From Lineus longissimus (Eukaryota > Nemertea > Pilidiophora > Heteronemertea > Lineidae): 64,000 nt of DNA. A model generated the notes under the pieces. It did not search any database and was not told the DNA's origin. It saw nothing but the letters and a program-made list of their open reading frames with translations. Both the position numbers and the translations under genes were made by a program. Of this stretch, positions 34,587-46,313 are shown piece by piece (the first letter of the stretch is position 1; the number at the start of each line of letters is the position of its first letter). The DNA is taken from contig NC_088325.1 in NCBI RefSeq assembly GCF_910592395.1, forward strand, positions 13,828,109 to 13,892,108. Reading direction: 5' to 3'.

Positions 34587-37500
34587 TTAAAAGATCAACT
34601 GTCCGAGTAATACGCACGCAGACAACAGAACTGCTGAGAACTCGGGACTACACCCAACTGCCGAAATGATTTTTGGTTCATCTTTTGCTTCAGTCGAACA
34701 TGTCAATGCGACAGGAATCTTTATAGTCTCTGGCCTCTCGCAATGGCCCTTGTTTGGGCCAATGCAGGCGGCGTAACTCATCACGTGACTGATGTAGGAG
34801 TTGTCGTGGAGACCGTGAAACAGGTGCGCCATTGGTCCCAGGGCGTAGATGGGCACGTCTTCTCCGCTGTGGGTCTCGTCAGGGACAGGAACAGGGGCCT
34901 GGGCCTTGAAATTCGGATCCGCTGTGGACAAAGAAAGAAGAATCACAACAGAGTAAAAAGCCTGGTCGCTGGCCAAAGAGAAAGAAGTAGTTTAGGAGTG
35001 GTAAAGTATTTGGTACCAACTAGTTTCGCTGGAAATACTGTGGAAAAATAACAGGGTAAATATGTTTAGTAAGTGATCGCTTGCTGCGTACGGATACTCA
35101 TTTGCGGCGATGTGCAGAGTAATGCTTACATGTATTGGTCATGGTGATGTTGGTTCTCCCTCCTCCAGGTCCGATCACATACCCAGGCCCGTTACCATAT
35201 ACAATGGTGGTGTAAGGCATTTTGTCTGTAGCCGGCTCCTTGTCTTCTCCTGGGAGAGCAGTCGTCAGCCCTGAAAAACAAATCACCAGATTGACAGACT
35301 CGCCACACGTGGTGCTAATCATGGTCATGACCTTCCTCCTACCGCCGCCATTTTGGGTCACGTGTCATACCATAACTGTCATCTCCCGGTCACCTAAATC
35401 CCACGCCTCAGTCTCATGAACCAGTGACTTGCACTAAAAATGCAAAGCACTGGAAGAATTTAAAGAACAGACAAGCACTATCAAAAGTAGCTGGCCGAGC
35501 AACTTACCGAAGATAGGGTTGCCTCTTGGCGGGTATCCACCCATCATGAATACATGAGAGTGGTCGGCGGTCACAACAATGAGAGTGTCCTTGGGGTCGG
35601 TCAGATTAAGGGCCACACCCACAGCCTCATCGAAAGCCACTCCGTCCTCTATCGCCTTTCTAGCCTTTCCTTCGTGATGGGCCATATCAATTCGTGCACC
35701 TGTACGTAGATATTAAACAAAATTAAAGCAGAAATTGTTGGTTTTTGTTCTGGTGAAATACCTCCCAAGTTTCATCATTTCTCTCGGTGTTTGGCTCCTC
35801 CAGTTATTGCACTACCATCTGGAGCAAGGGACTACCATCTGGAGCAAGTGTCAGATTTCGTCTACCTTGGCTCTACTCAAACAGAAGATGGGACATCACT
35901 GAAGGAGGTGAAGGTTCGAATTGCCAAAGCTACAGCAGCCCTGGCAAGACTGAAGAGGATTTGGCGAGATAGGAACATCTCTATGCAGTCAAAGCTTCAC
36001 CTACTAAGATCATTGGTGATCTCGGTGTTCCTCTATGCTGCTGAGTCGTGGACGCTGAACACTGAGACTGAGAAACGCATCAACGCGTTCGAGCTAAACT
36101 GCTACAGAAGGCTTCTAAACATCCACTACACGTCACACACCATCAACATCCAGGTCAGAGGGCTGGTCACCCAGCACATTGGACGTCACGACAGCCTGTT
36201 GACAGTTGCCAAGAAGAGGAAACGGAGATGGTTTGGCCATGTGACCAGAGCCAAGGGAACCCTTGCAAATACGATCTTGCTGGGCACAGTTGAGGGAAAG
36301 CGAAAGCGAGGGCGCCCAAAGAGGATCTGGATGGAGGACATAAAAGATTGGACAGGACGTAGAACAGAGGACCTGATCCGCCTTGCAGAGGACTGATCCC
36401 TATGGTGCCAAGTGGTCATGCATGCAGCGTCGCCCCAATGGCCGAACAGCTGCGGGACATGATGATGATGATGATGAGTTATTGCATGAGGGACACCAGA
36501 CACCTTTCAGGCAGTTCTGTTATAGTTTCTGCCTATAGTTTTGGGGAAAGGGCAGAGTCAACACCCAAAACAGTAGAATTGCAGTTAAGTTCCGCAGTGC
36601 TTTCTGTATTAGACATAAAGAAACGCTGTTATAAGTTACAGGCAAGAGTACAAAGGTATTCGTGCAAATGCTATAGTTTACGAATTTCATGCAACACTCA
36701 CCTTCAAGCAACAGAAAGAAACCCTTGTCATTTTTCTGCAACATCCTAATGGCTTTATCTGTCATCTCAGCAATACTCGGTTCCTTCTTTTTATCCCGGT
36801 CAATTTCATACTGCATGTGAGATCGCTCGAATAGTCCTAAAATCAACAAAATTAACATAGGCTAGGAACAAATTTCCTAGGCGCTATGTTATCATCAAGT
36901 GCAACGGCATCGCATAGTTTTAACTCACAAAAAGGAGAAATATGCGAATGATGCCCGACGCGTGGTAGGAATGCTTACCCATCAGATAATCCGTTTTCGA
37001 GATGTCCACCTTGTCAAACTCGTCTTTGTTCCAGACATATTTGGCCTCTTTGTTCCTGTCTGCTTTGTCCTTTTTCCACTCCTGTTGTAGAAAAAAAATT
37101 GACGGATGTATTGCCGATATAGATCTCTCTACCCACTCCCAACCCTGAACTCCGAGCCGTAGCTAGAGGGGGCAGGGGGAAACCCAAGAGTCAACAAAAA
37201 TGGTGTGTCTAGAAGTCCCACCGCCCCCGTTGACCAAGAATCCATCTACGGGCCTGTAGCTGCCCCTTCCTTGCCTTCAGCATCATGGCCAACCCTCAGG
37301 TCCCAACTCTGCTCCTCCCACAATATTGGGAACCATCCAAGTCCTTGCCAATGCTCCTACAATGTACCTCAATCAGATTCCTCCCGTCTAACCTAGTGCC
37401 ATTCTTGTCTTTGTACTCTGGGTCCGCCACCGTGTCAGGCATAAGACCGCGCCGACCTCCACCTAATATCACCTGGCAAAACAACAACAAAATGATAAAT

Positions 37501-39674
37501 TTGCTACAAGGCCTAGTCCTTCCATTGGGTTCTATTCACAATGTTCTAGTGTTTGAGGGCTTCCAGAGAACATTGGCACGTGCAGGGGCAAGCATCCCCC
37601 AATACCGAAAGTATCATTCACCGGAACGAACCTTTGAACCCTAAATGGGGCCTCCTGATTCGCTTATTGAGCACACCAGTGAGGCAGAATGTGACCGTTT
37701 TGATTGGACTTATCCTAAATTCCGCTTTTGGAAGTCACTGAAAGCTTGGATTCAACTTACGTTTATATTCTTACCCCTCCCAATCAATTGAGCGGCCAGA
37801 TCTTTACATTTTCCTTTAGCATCGGCGGGCAGGTCGCTGTCATCCTCCCACTTACGAGAACAACTCTTGGCATAAGATCCAGCCGGTGTGGCGTGGTAGA
37901 CCCGGGCGGTTGTTACGAAGCCCGTAGACTTGCCTGAACAAGAACATACATGAACGAAATAGTTTTACTGCAAGTTGCTTGCAAATGCTCATGCAGATGT
38001 GGATTTAAGGTTGACTGAGTAAGTCCTGACGGTACAGGAACACAAACGCTGGCCATAAGTTGAAATTGTCGATTTCGAGAAGAGGGCTATGGTTTGCGTT
38101 AGTGCTAGGGCCAAGTTATAAGGCATATCATTGTGTGAGGTCCTCTGGGCATCGTCATCTTGACCCTCATTGTATTGGCATTGCTCAGCTTCCTGACAGC
38201 GCGCGCCAAGATGGGCGGAGGCTACGGAGGCAATACCGCTCAAAGTTCAGTAGGGGGCATCGTAAGGAGCAAAAGATATGTGCTTCAGGGATCATACAGA
38301 AAGAAAACGTGTCCGCACACCTGCTTCTTCCGCCCAGTCGCGTAAGGAGGACACCTCCGCCTCGGGTGTCTCCGTGGAGCAGTTCTGCCACTCCACCGTG
38401 TCGTCGAAGCCTATCACGTTGTACCTCGTCTTCACTCCCGTCTGGATGGAGGAACCGGTCGATCCTGACTCGGAGATTTGACGGTCTGTGGCGTAGGTCT
38501 GAAAGAATTTGTAAGTCTATAGTTGGTAACAAAGTCTTCTTGGCGTAGGGCCATGCCGGAACCAATAAAGAGGTAGGTTCCTACATACTTGGATGAAGGG
38601 AACTAAACTCTTTACCTTTGCTAGGCCCATCGAAGGAAACTTCTCAAAGTTGAGCCACCCTTCCTCGCCTGGGTTTCCCTTCTGCTGTCCCTTCAGGATC
38701 CTCATTGCGGTGATAGAGGGGAGGCCCATGCCATCACCAATACAAAGAATGAGGTTCTTGGCCACGCCATAATTGTCCACCTGGCGGAGAGATTTGTAAA
38801 GGTCTTCCTGCCCTAATTTTATCCATTTTTCTTTCGCTGAAAAAGAGCAAATTTCATGGTCATTTTACACAGCATTGCCAAGTAGTGTTATCAAGATGTG
38901 TGGAGCTAACATTGTCCTGTAGTAGACACCCTTCCGACGGATCACAACTAATTAAAAATGCATTTCTTGAGTGGATTGGCTTTCAAAGGACGAAAAGGGG
39001 TAAACCGGTGTGACTTTGAAATATCCTCGGATAGAGTGTCCGGGAACAAATGATTTTACTCTGCGCTTCAATCTCGGATCTCGGTCTAGACATAAAAAGC
39101 CGAGTGCATGAGGAGGCTAAAGAATCAGGTCCAGGGCATAACGTTTGGGCGGGGTGGGAGAGATCAGTACATCATACCCACCGTACGCAAATTTTGTCGA
39201 TTTACACAGATCGATTATACGCGCGCACAAGTGTTCAGGGATGATACAAGAGATGTATTAGGAACTATGGCATTGATCTGATTCTTTAGTCAAGACACTC
39301 GACGTCCTTTTTATTCGATGATCATGCTCCATCGGACACAACTTTTTTTTTCATAGTACAAAACATCATACTATGTCATGACCTAAAACTTGGTGTCACC
39401 TGATACATGCGACCGCTGGCGGCCATCAAGTTTGATGCCCTGTATACTACTCTTGCTTAAGCCATACCGTAACTGCTAATCTGTATTCTTCGTCAGAAAA
39501 CGACAGGACAATTCTGAAATCTTACCTAAAAAACACTTTTACTTTCAACTTACGTTCAAGTTTCCTCGGTCTTTCATCCCCGTACCTGACAATTCTCTCC
39601 TCTGCGCATTGGATGTTATGGAAAAACAAGGCCCAGAGGACCATAAAACTTCCAAAATATCTCCACGAATCCAT
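34587..39674 (-). CDS. Alkaline phosphatase 2, GPI-anchored type
   Basis: Ten exons on minus (39674-39554, 38836-38616, 38498-38321, 37933-37761, 37472-37368, 37081-36979, 36836-36702, 35699-35508, 35270-35130, 34921-34587) close in frame and give 567 residues. Signal peptide [17 protein letters not shown]; the start was chosen by alignment with ALP1 (MDS), though an ATG at 39707 is in frame. Active-site features: [13 protein letters not shown] nucleophile, [21 protein letters not shown]. The Zn site reads RIDMAHH where ALP1 has RIDHGHH: Asp and the last His (metal ligands) are kept, but the residue after Asp is Met. Two introns (37473-side region: 37082-37367 and 36837-36978) are absent from ALP1. 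The C-terminal hydrophobic segment suggests a GPI anchor. Confidence 0.95.
35790..36475 (+). mobile_element. 5'-truncated non-LTR retrotransposon (LINE) fragment
   Basis: A 201-codon open frame (35791-36396) matches the C-terminal part of LINE reverse transcriptases: [54 protein letters not shown]. The catalytic fingers/palm region is missing, so it is dead on arrival. It ends in a GATGAT microsatellite at 36458-36475, as in RTE-type elements with short-repeat 3' tails. It lies in ALP2 intron 7, antisense to the gene. An 18-bp direct repeat (ACTACCATCTGGAGCAAG) sits at its 5' end. Confidence 0.85.
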
Positions 39675-41690
39675 CTTGACCGATGGGCGTTTGTCAGTCG
39701 TAAACACGAAAAAGAACCCGCATGCCTATAAAAAATACTTCTCACAACGACTGGCCCACTGACACACTTGACCTTATGATATACGTACAATATATGGATC
39801 AATGATATACCTTGAATGCGAATGGTTAAAAATGAATAAGATTATCAAGATGGAAATAAAGACTGAACACGATCGGTATGCATGTAGCGCGTAGCTTGCT
39901 TTGACTCGGAAGAACCATTCCATAGGCTACGCCTCTCCATGTTATTTTGTATATGACGACGGAGTAAAAAAGCCTGAACCTCAGGATGCAGAAGAAGAGG
40001 CTGGCGTTTTCTTAATCAGATATTAATGAGTTTATCAATATTCTTTGCAGTAGGTTGAATAGTCCTTTGACAGGAAATGTGAAGCGATCAGAACCTGGCC
40101 ATCTTATAACGTGACAGCCACGTTTCTTTATTAGATGCATGGCGTAGTTCTGTAGGACATGCGTAGCGCTCAAAAGTAGAAGACGAACTATAACATGGGA
40201 TCGAGGGTTTGAACGGCACCTTGCGCGGGAGTCTGTGTAGGCCAACCGGATGTTCATCAGGGATCATCAAATTAAGTGACGTCACAAGGTCAAGGCCACT
40301 CAAATACGCCTCCCTTGCATTTTATGTCAAAGAAAGCATTCACCGCCGCATGACCCGATACTACGGAATCTGCGGATGCTGCACCTGATGCAAATCTCGG
40401 CCAGCCCGGGCCACATCTGTTAGATTTTCATGAAGTATATGCATTCCATCATCATCAGATAAACAAAAATATATCTACCTTGATGGCAATATCAACCTAT
40501 TCATACTTGATCGTACTCATAAAGACTTAAAACTCTCCCATCGTGGAACAGGCAGTTTCAAGATCGCTCCTTTTGCTGTCCCCCTTTTGGATTTCGTAAA
40601 GAAAATGGCAAATACGTTTGGTTGACGTTCTTGAAACCCTTGGATTGGAATAATTGCCAACTTTGGAAGCTTGGGAGATTTCTATCGAACATTGCTTTCT
40701 ATCTCCTTATTTGGATGTACATTTAATGTGTTTCTCTATCAAAATCATCTTGAACGCACACCTTTAATAATACATAAGTATATATTTACATCAAACGAAA
40801 TTGCCGTTCCAGCGTCCAGACGTCATGCTATTTCCATGCGTTGAGTGAATCACGCATCACTGAGCGCAATAATTCGCCCTACAAAAGTAGTGCACGGAGT
40901 TTACCGAGCATTCCCGAAGAGGAATACGTCGATTACTTTCAAAGAATCCTAGTGTGGATGGTTTTATGACGACGCTTTCAGTGGAATCATTGGAGACTAT
41001 ATACTTTGGTGAGTGCCGTGTCCGCGTTGGGAATTGACGGTTTCCGAATTTCTTAGAAATACATTTATTATATACAATGACTCGATGTGAATAAGTCTTA
41101 TTCCCCTAGGAATATCAAATGCTGTTTTCTTAATTAAAGCAGAGACTCTGTGAGACTCTTTCGTTCGAAATCTCACGAAAATACCCTTGATCAAATCTTA
41201 CTTTAATTTGGTGATCTCTATCTGCCTCTCGATCTTTCGGCTTCCGGCACGTGTCCGGAACTCTTCAGTGATAGAAGGCGTGAATTACTTTACGTTTTAG
41301 TTGAAACAGCACGCTTTACCAAATGACTCGACAAAAGTAGGAAACGGCTTATGGTTCTAAAAAATGCATTTATGATTTCTATGTAACGGAAGGATGTCTT
41401 TAACTACTAGAACACCTGTGGGATTTGCTCTTGTTTCATGACGGCTGCCTTCGTCGCCACAAGCGGCTCGTCACTAATTCATGAAACAAACCTCTTCCAT
41501 GCTAAAACAGCATTGAAAAAGGCCACGTGGGGTTTAATAAACTGACGTGCGAAACTCAGTAACCAAGTGAATGTCCTGATATTGCATGTGAACCACTTCA
41601 AATAACGGATAGTCAGGACAGAGGAAACGAAATACGTGTTTGAGTAGAAGGTGAAACTACCACTGAGGCTGATTCAGATACAGTACGACA
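39675..41690. other. Divergent spacer between ALP2 and gene G
   Basis: Holds the 5' regions of ALP2 (minus) and gene G (plus). A TATA-like TATTTTTTATAG lies about 55 bp upstream of the ALP2 start on minus. No other gene is supported. Confidence 0.45.
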
Positions 41691-44600
41691 ATGTCATCGT
41701 TGGAAATACAGAAAGTATTGGGAGTGGTTTCTTTCGTTTTATCACTTCTACCATTTGAGGGTAAGTACATGTACTTGGTATTTTTGTCGTTTATTAATCG
41801 TCTTTATTTTGGTCCTGTAATGGTCCGGCCATCATGTTCTATCAGTCGGCCCAAAGGTCACCGGTTGGGCACCGAAAATAACCAAAAATCCTAGATGTAT
41901 CCTCCCAACGAAAGTATTGTTGATGACAAAAGTTTCAAAAGTCAATGAGTAGAATCCTTAGTTTTGTATTTTTGTATAGGCATCTACGGTAGTAAAGGAA
42001 CACTTTTTTCATTGCATTTCGTTTTTTGACATGCCATATTGAAAAGTCGGATGTCTGACTTCTGAGGCCGACACCGGAACATCAATTCGCGACATTCAAA
42101 AACAGCCGCGTCAAAATATGACGATGGTTTTCCTGAAGCAAATTGACCTCATCGGATAACTGAATCTATTCAATGAGAACCAATTTGCTAAACACTTCAT
42201 TGATAAATTATTCATCAGCTATACGTGATTCTTATCTCTATAGAGGGACAATTCTTTTTGATCCATCCTATCCTCGACAAACTTCTATGTACATTCACAA
42301 CACCTACGAGTGGAAATGCATGGGCGATTCCAATAAACTGGAAATGCTTCTCAATCAACTTCACCTCAGGTGTGGGGGATTCCTACATACACAGAAGCAC
42401 GTGCATGCACATAATTAGTACTGGTCTTTCATCCAAACGGAATGAAACGGTTTATCAATGACTCTCATCAAGTAATAAAAATACAACTAGTTTTCCCAAT
42501 GACGTTGTTGCCCGCTACTTATAGTAACATTCGTCTAAAAATAGCTGGAAAAGACCGCTTTGGCGAATCTGTAGGTATGATCCAACTAATAAGTCGGAAC
42601 ACTTTGAAGAAATAATAACAAAAATATTCATATAAATATATAGGGTGTAGCGTGGGTGACGTCAAGGTGGGCCGCGTGTACTTCAATTTCGTTTCGATGA
42701 GGAAGGAGCGGAGTGAAGCTATCAGGTAGAAGTCCCTGGTTTTCAGCCCAGTATTACTTTTCAGCTGAAAAAGGCAAGAGAATGACTTGATACAAACTGA
42801 TAAGTTTCTGCTCCGCTGTTTGACCTCGTTTTCCGGTGGTTGTTATCGTCGCCGTAGTCCGCAATCGGTTCCTCTTCGTTATATCAAAATACAAACATTG
42901 AGCTTTTTAATTCCTCTACACCATCCCCAAGTGTCACCGAAACTATAGGTGTAGGGAGGGGTTTGATGATGTTGAGATTGCTATCCAGTTATTAAGTTCG
43001 CGCTATTCGCTTCGGCAAACTAGAGCAATGTTTTAGATGCGGAGATCTACATTATGAGCATTTCCAACTCATTCCCTCTGCTTTCTTCCGTCAGTAGGTC
43101 AGAGATGTAAACCGTAGGGTGCAAAATACAAGCTTATCACTGATATTTTTTCTCGCTTCCTAAATCTGGCTTGCTATCTAAACTCCCCTGCCATGTTGTT
43201 GATGTAATCCAAAGTGCCTGAACCGACCAACGACAGATAGAATATAAAGACTTACTTGTTCCGAGTCGGATGAAAGATGAAGTGAGATGTTAAACTGTAC
43301 TAAACATGTGATTACTGCCAGGTTAAACAAGTTTGATTTATAGCCTTAACTTTGACACATCCAAGTGGATCTATTCATTACTGAAATAATGATGAGACCC
43401 TAACTTTTATTGTCATCATTTTTATGACGGGACTGCTCAAATGCTTTTTGACTGAGTTGCGCGTATCAAAACGGGACCACATTTTTCAGAATATTTCAAA
43501 TAGGCACAACGACATTGTGTTATTTTTACCACGGAATATCAGATGGTACCATTCTAAATTTCACATCGCGAGCTTCTCAACTAATGGTGGTCTAGAGTGC
43601 CATTTTTTTCATTTCGAAAGAATTGGCGACAATCAGAATGATGTTTAAAGTACATATATATAAAAATGAATTTTCAAGTACATATATATAAAAATGAAGT
43701 TTAAAGTACATATTATAAAAAATGAATTGATAACTCTTTCAGGCCAAGCCGGTGAATTCTGCGATGCTCATTACACGCTGGACGAGAAATTCAGGCCAGG
43801 GGTTTGGTGTGCTGAATTCTGCTGCGGCGGCGACGCCTTCAAGTATTGCTGTCCTGAATGTGGAAAGAGTGTCTTCAAGAATGACTCCTGCATTAGCGTG
43901 GAGAATGGCCCGCACAGATCTTCCAGCGAAAGGTAAAAAAAACTTGCTCGAAAAGCCTGGCGATACGTTGTTTAGTTTTAGAGCAATTCTACTCTGCTAT
44001 CAAAGTCTAATAGGGGCATGGTCTCTCTACCTATTAATCCCTCTCCAAACATTGCATCATTCAGTTGGACTAAATTTAATTTCTTTTCATTACCCGCGTT
44101 CACACCGGTGTGGAAGTTTGAAGTGCCCTCGGATAGAATGTAAGGGGAACAAAGGAATATATCATGCCTTTCAATCTCTGCGCTATTGACATTCGTGGCC
44201 TCTGTAGAACCATATACCATAATAAGTCAAAATACAAGAGGACACATTTTTTTTCAGGGGGACATTTTTTTTCAGGGGGACATTTTATACTTCTCCACCG
44301 GCATCCAATCCTGATCCTCGCCATCATTTTTTTATTTCAGCGAGATCGTTGGTGGCGTCGTTGCTGGTCTGTTCATGGTGATCGTGATATTGGTAGTTCT
44401 GGTGACGTACTGTGGAGCGAAAGCAAAGGAGGGTAACCAAAAGAAACAAGGTAAAGTAAATACACTTGGATGTCAAAAAAATGTCCATCTTATTACTCTG
44501 TGGATCACGTATTAGTAAATTTCAAATACTTTTCAATAAGCATCCATTGGGTGATATGAATAAAGACTAGCAAATGCTTTTACTCCGGTTTTGTACAGGA

Positions 44601-45257
44601 AGGCCTAGTGTAAATGTACATGGAGATTTAGATAAAAGCATTTGCTGGTCTTTATTCATATCACCCAATGTCATCGGGATGTTTCTGATACGTCGATGTC
44701 ACTTCGCACAAGATGAAAGATGATCCCATTCGAAATTCCGGATATAAAATGTGTCACCTTTCTTTTTTCTAGAGCGGCGACGTCAGAACGCTGGAAGCCC
44801 TAAAATAGGTCTCGAATGCCCGACTGTGGTCGTCATAGAAGGCCAGGATGGAAGGACAAGGGTCATAAAACCACCCAAACACATCGACATTTCTCGAAAG
44901 AAATGTCGTGATTCGCCTCGGGCGGGGTCTAGTCGCAGGAGGTCGACCGAAGGCCCGCTTTCTCCCCGTTCCGAAATGCGTGTACCTCCGAGTGATGTTC
45001 GGAGGCATTCGGCAGATGCCCCGAGACCGGGCGGGAAAGAGCGAGGACTTTCTGCAGACGTTCGGAGGCCTTCGGCTATGGATGCAAGGAGGGCCACCCC
45101 AAAGAGTGATCGCTCTCGGCCAAATAAAAAACACGTTGTATTGTCAATCTCGAATGGACATAGTGCGAGTCAAAAACAAACACGCGGGGATCGGAATAAA
45201 CCTCGCCCCGGACATGCGCATAGATTGCACGCATCTTCCGGTTTGAACAGAATTTGA
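41691..45257 (+). CDS. Gene G: Shisa-like membrane protein with Arg/Ser-rich tail
   Basis: Four exons (41691-41760, 43743-43932, 44341-44450, 44773-45257) close with phases 1,2,1 and give 284 residues. Signal peptide VLGVVSFVLSLLPFEG (to 24). Canonical Cys domain: EFC...VWCAEFCCGG...KYCCPEC...DSC. Helix at about 88-110 (IVGGVVAGLFMVIVILVVLV). The tail of about 160 residues is very basic and Ser-rich, with loosely repeated RRHSADAPR / ADVRRPSAMDARR units and no PPxY. This charge and composition differ from every other tail in the array, so inside-cell partners must differ; phosphorylation at the RRxS sites is a guess. Introns hold a tandem repeat at 43653-43727, a second at 44241-44286 and a hairpin element. 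Confidence 0.85.
43653..43727. repeat. Tandem repeat in gene G intron 1
   Basis: Three imperfect units of about 33 bp built on AAAGTACATATATATAAAAATGAA, ending just before the Cys exon. Confidence 0.7.
44241..44286. repeat. Tandem 19-bp repeat in gene G intron 2
   Basis: ACATTTTTTTTCAGGGGG is repeated twice and begun a third time. Each unit holds a TTTTCAG that mimics a 3' splice site upstream of the real one at 44340. Confidence 0.7.
44545..44670. mobile_element. Hairpin MITE in gene G intron 3
   Basis: The arms 44545-44582 and 44633-44670 (CATTGGGTGATATGAATAAA...) are inverted copies with one mismatch; total 126 bp, no coding capacity. Confidence 0.8.
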
Positions 45258-46313
45258 TATGATTTTGACTGTGTTTCTTTGGAGAACTTCAGAACCTTTG
45301 GTTAGCATTTGCTGGGTTGTGCATTTTCTTCGTGCAGATGCGCGGGTATATCTAGAATCGGCTGGTTCGAACAATAGAGCCTAATTTATGCCCTTTTTCA
45401 GCCAGCCTTCTTCGTGCCATAGCTTTGTCAGATGATGCAAACATATACATAGTACTATTAAATGGAGTACGAGTAGCTCATGACAATCTATAAAGTCACA
45501 GACTTCTATACACGTCCGTGATAACATGTAACAAGTTCATGACGTTTTCAATATCATCTATAACTTTCTTTTTAACATATCGTAGAACGATAGCGTTTCG
45601 AAATGCGTTAGCAAGAAATACACAAGTCTTATTCAGCGCGTCGCATTTCGAAAATATAAATGATTTATAAATACGATATCTGCAACTAATTCCGAGAGTT
45701 ATTTTGCCCTACCGCACAGTTAAAAGAATTCAGACCTAGCCCAATACATGGCCTATTGTCTTTAAACAAAGCCCGCTCGCACCTATACGCCTGAATGCGC
45801 ACTTCGTTCTACAGTCTGAGAGGGCCATCAGGGGAAATCTTGACCGACCCCCACGAAACACCTTTCAGGGTGATCAATAGGCTTAAACCGGCAAGGGCAT
45901 AAACGTTATGACGGCTTTTTCAGTGTAATGAAAAGTACTTAAAGGTACCTTAGATACATTTTGCGGTCTTTCCTTCCCAGAAAAAACGAAAACAATTGGG
46001 TGTTGTGTAACTTGTGCCCGCTGCAAAAAAAGTGTGTCAAGCATATCGGCATATATTTTCTGCGCAGTATGTAGGTATTAAATCATGTCTTGTCATATCA
46101 GAGATGTTTATAACAATAACAACGACTGATAGGGTATGTATTGAAATGCCACCAGGTAAACAAACCATGTACATATGGTATATCCGAGATCATGGTGATG
46201 TATGCTATGACAGTTGACTATGACAATGTGGTGCATTGGGAATACATCATCACGTTAACATGCATTACAAACCATGGAATCATGAATAGGATTTTGATAA
46301 AATTGGAGAAAAA
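45258..46313. other. 3' UTR of gene G and spacer
   Basis: No coding or repeat feature is supported. Confidence 0.4.

Noticed and set aside
44769-45134. Long antisense open frames opposite the gene G tail exon
   Set aside because: They are shadows of the GC-rich Arg/Ser-coding exon; the plus-strand frame joins in phase with the TM exon.
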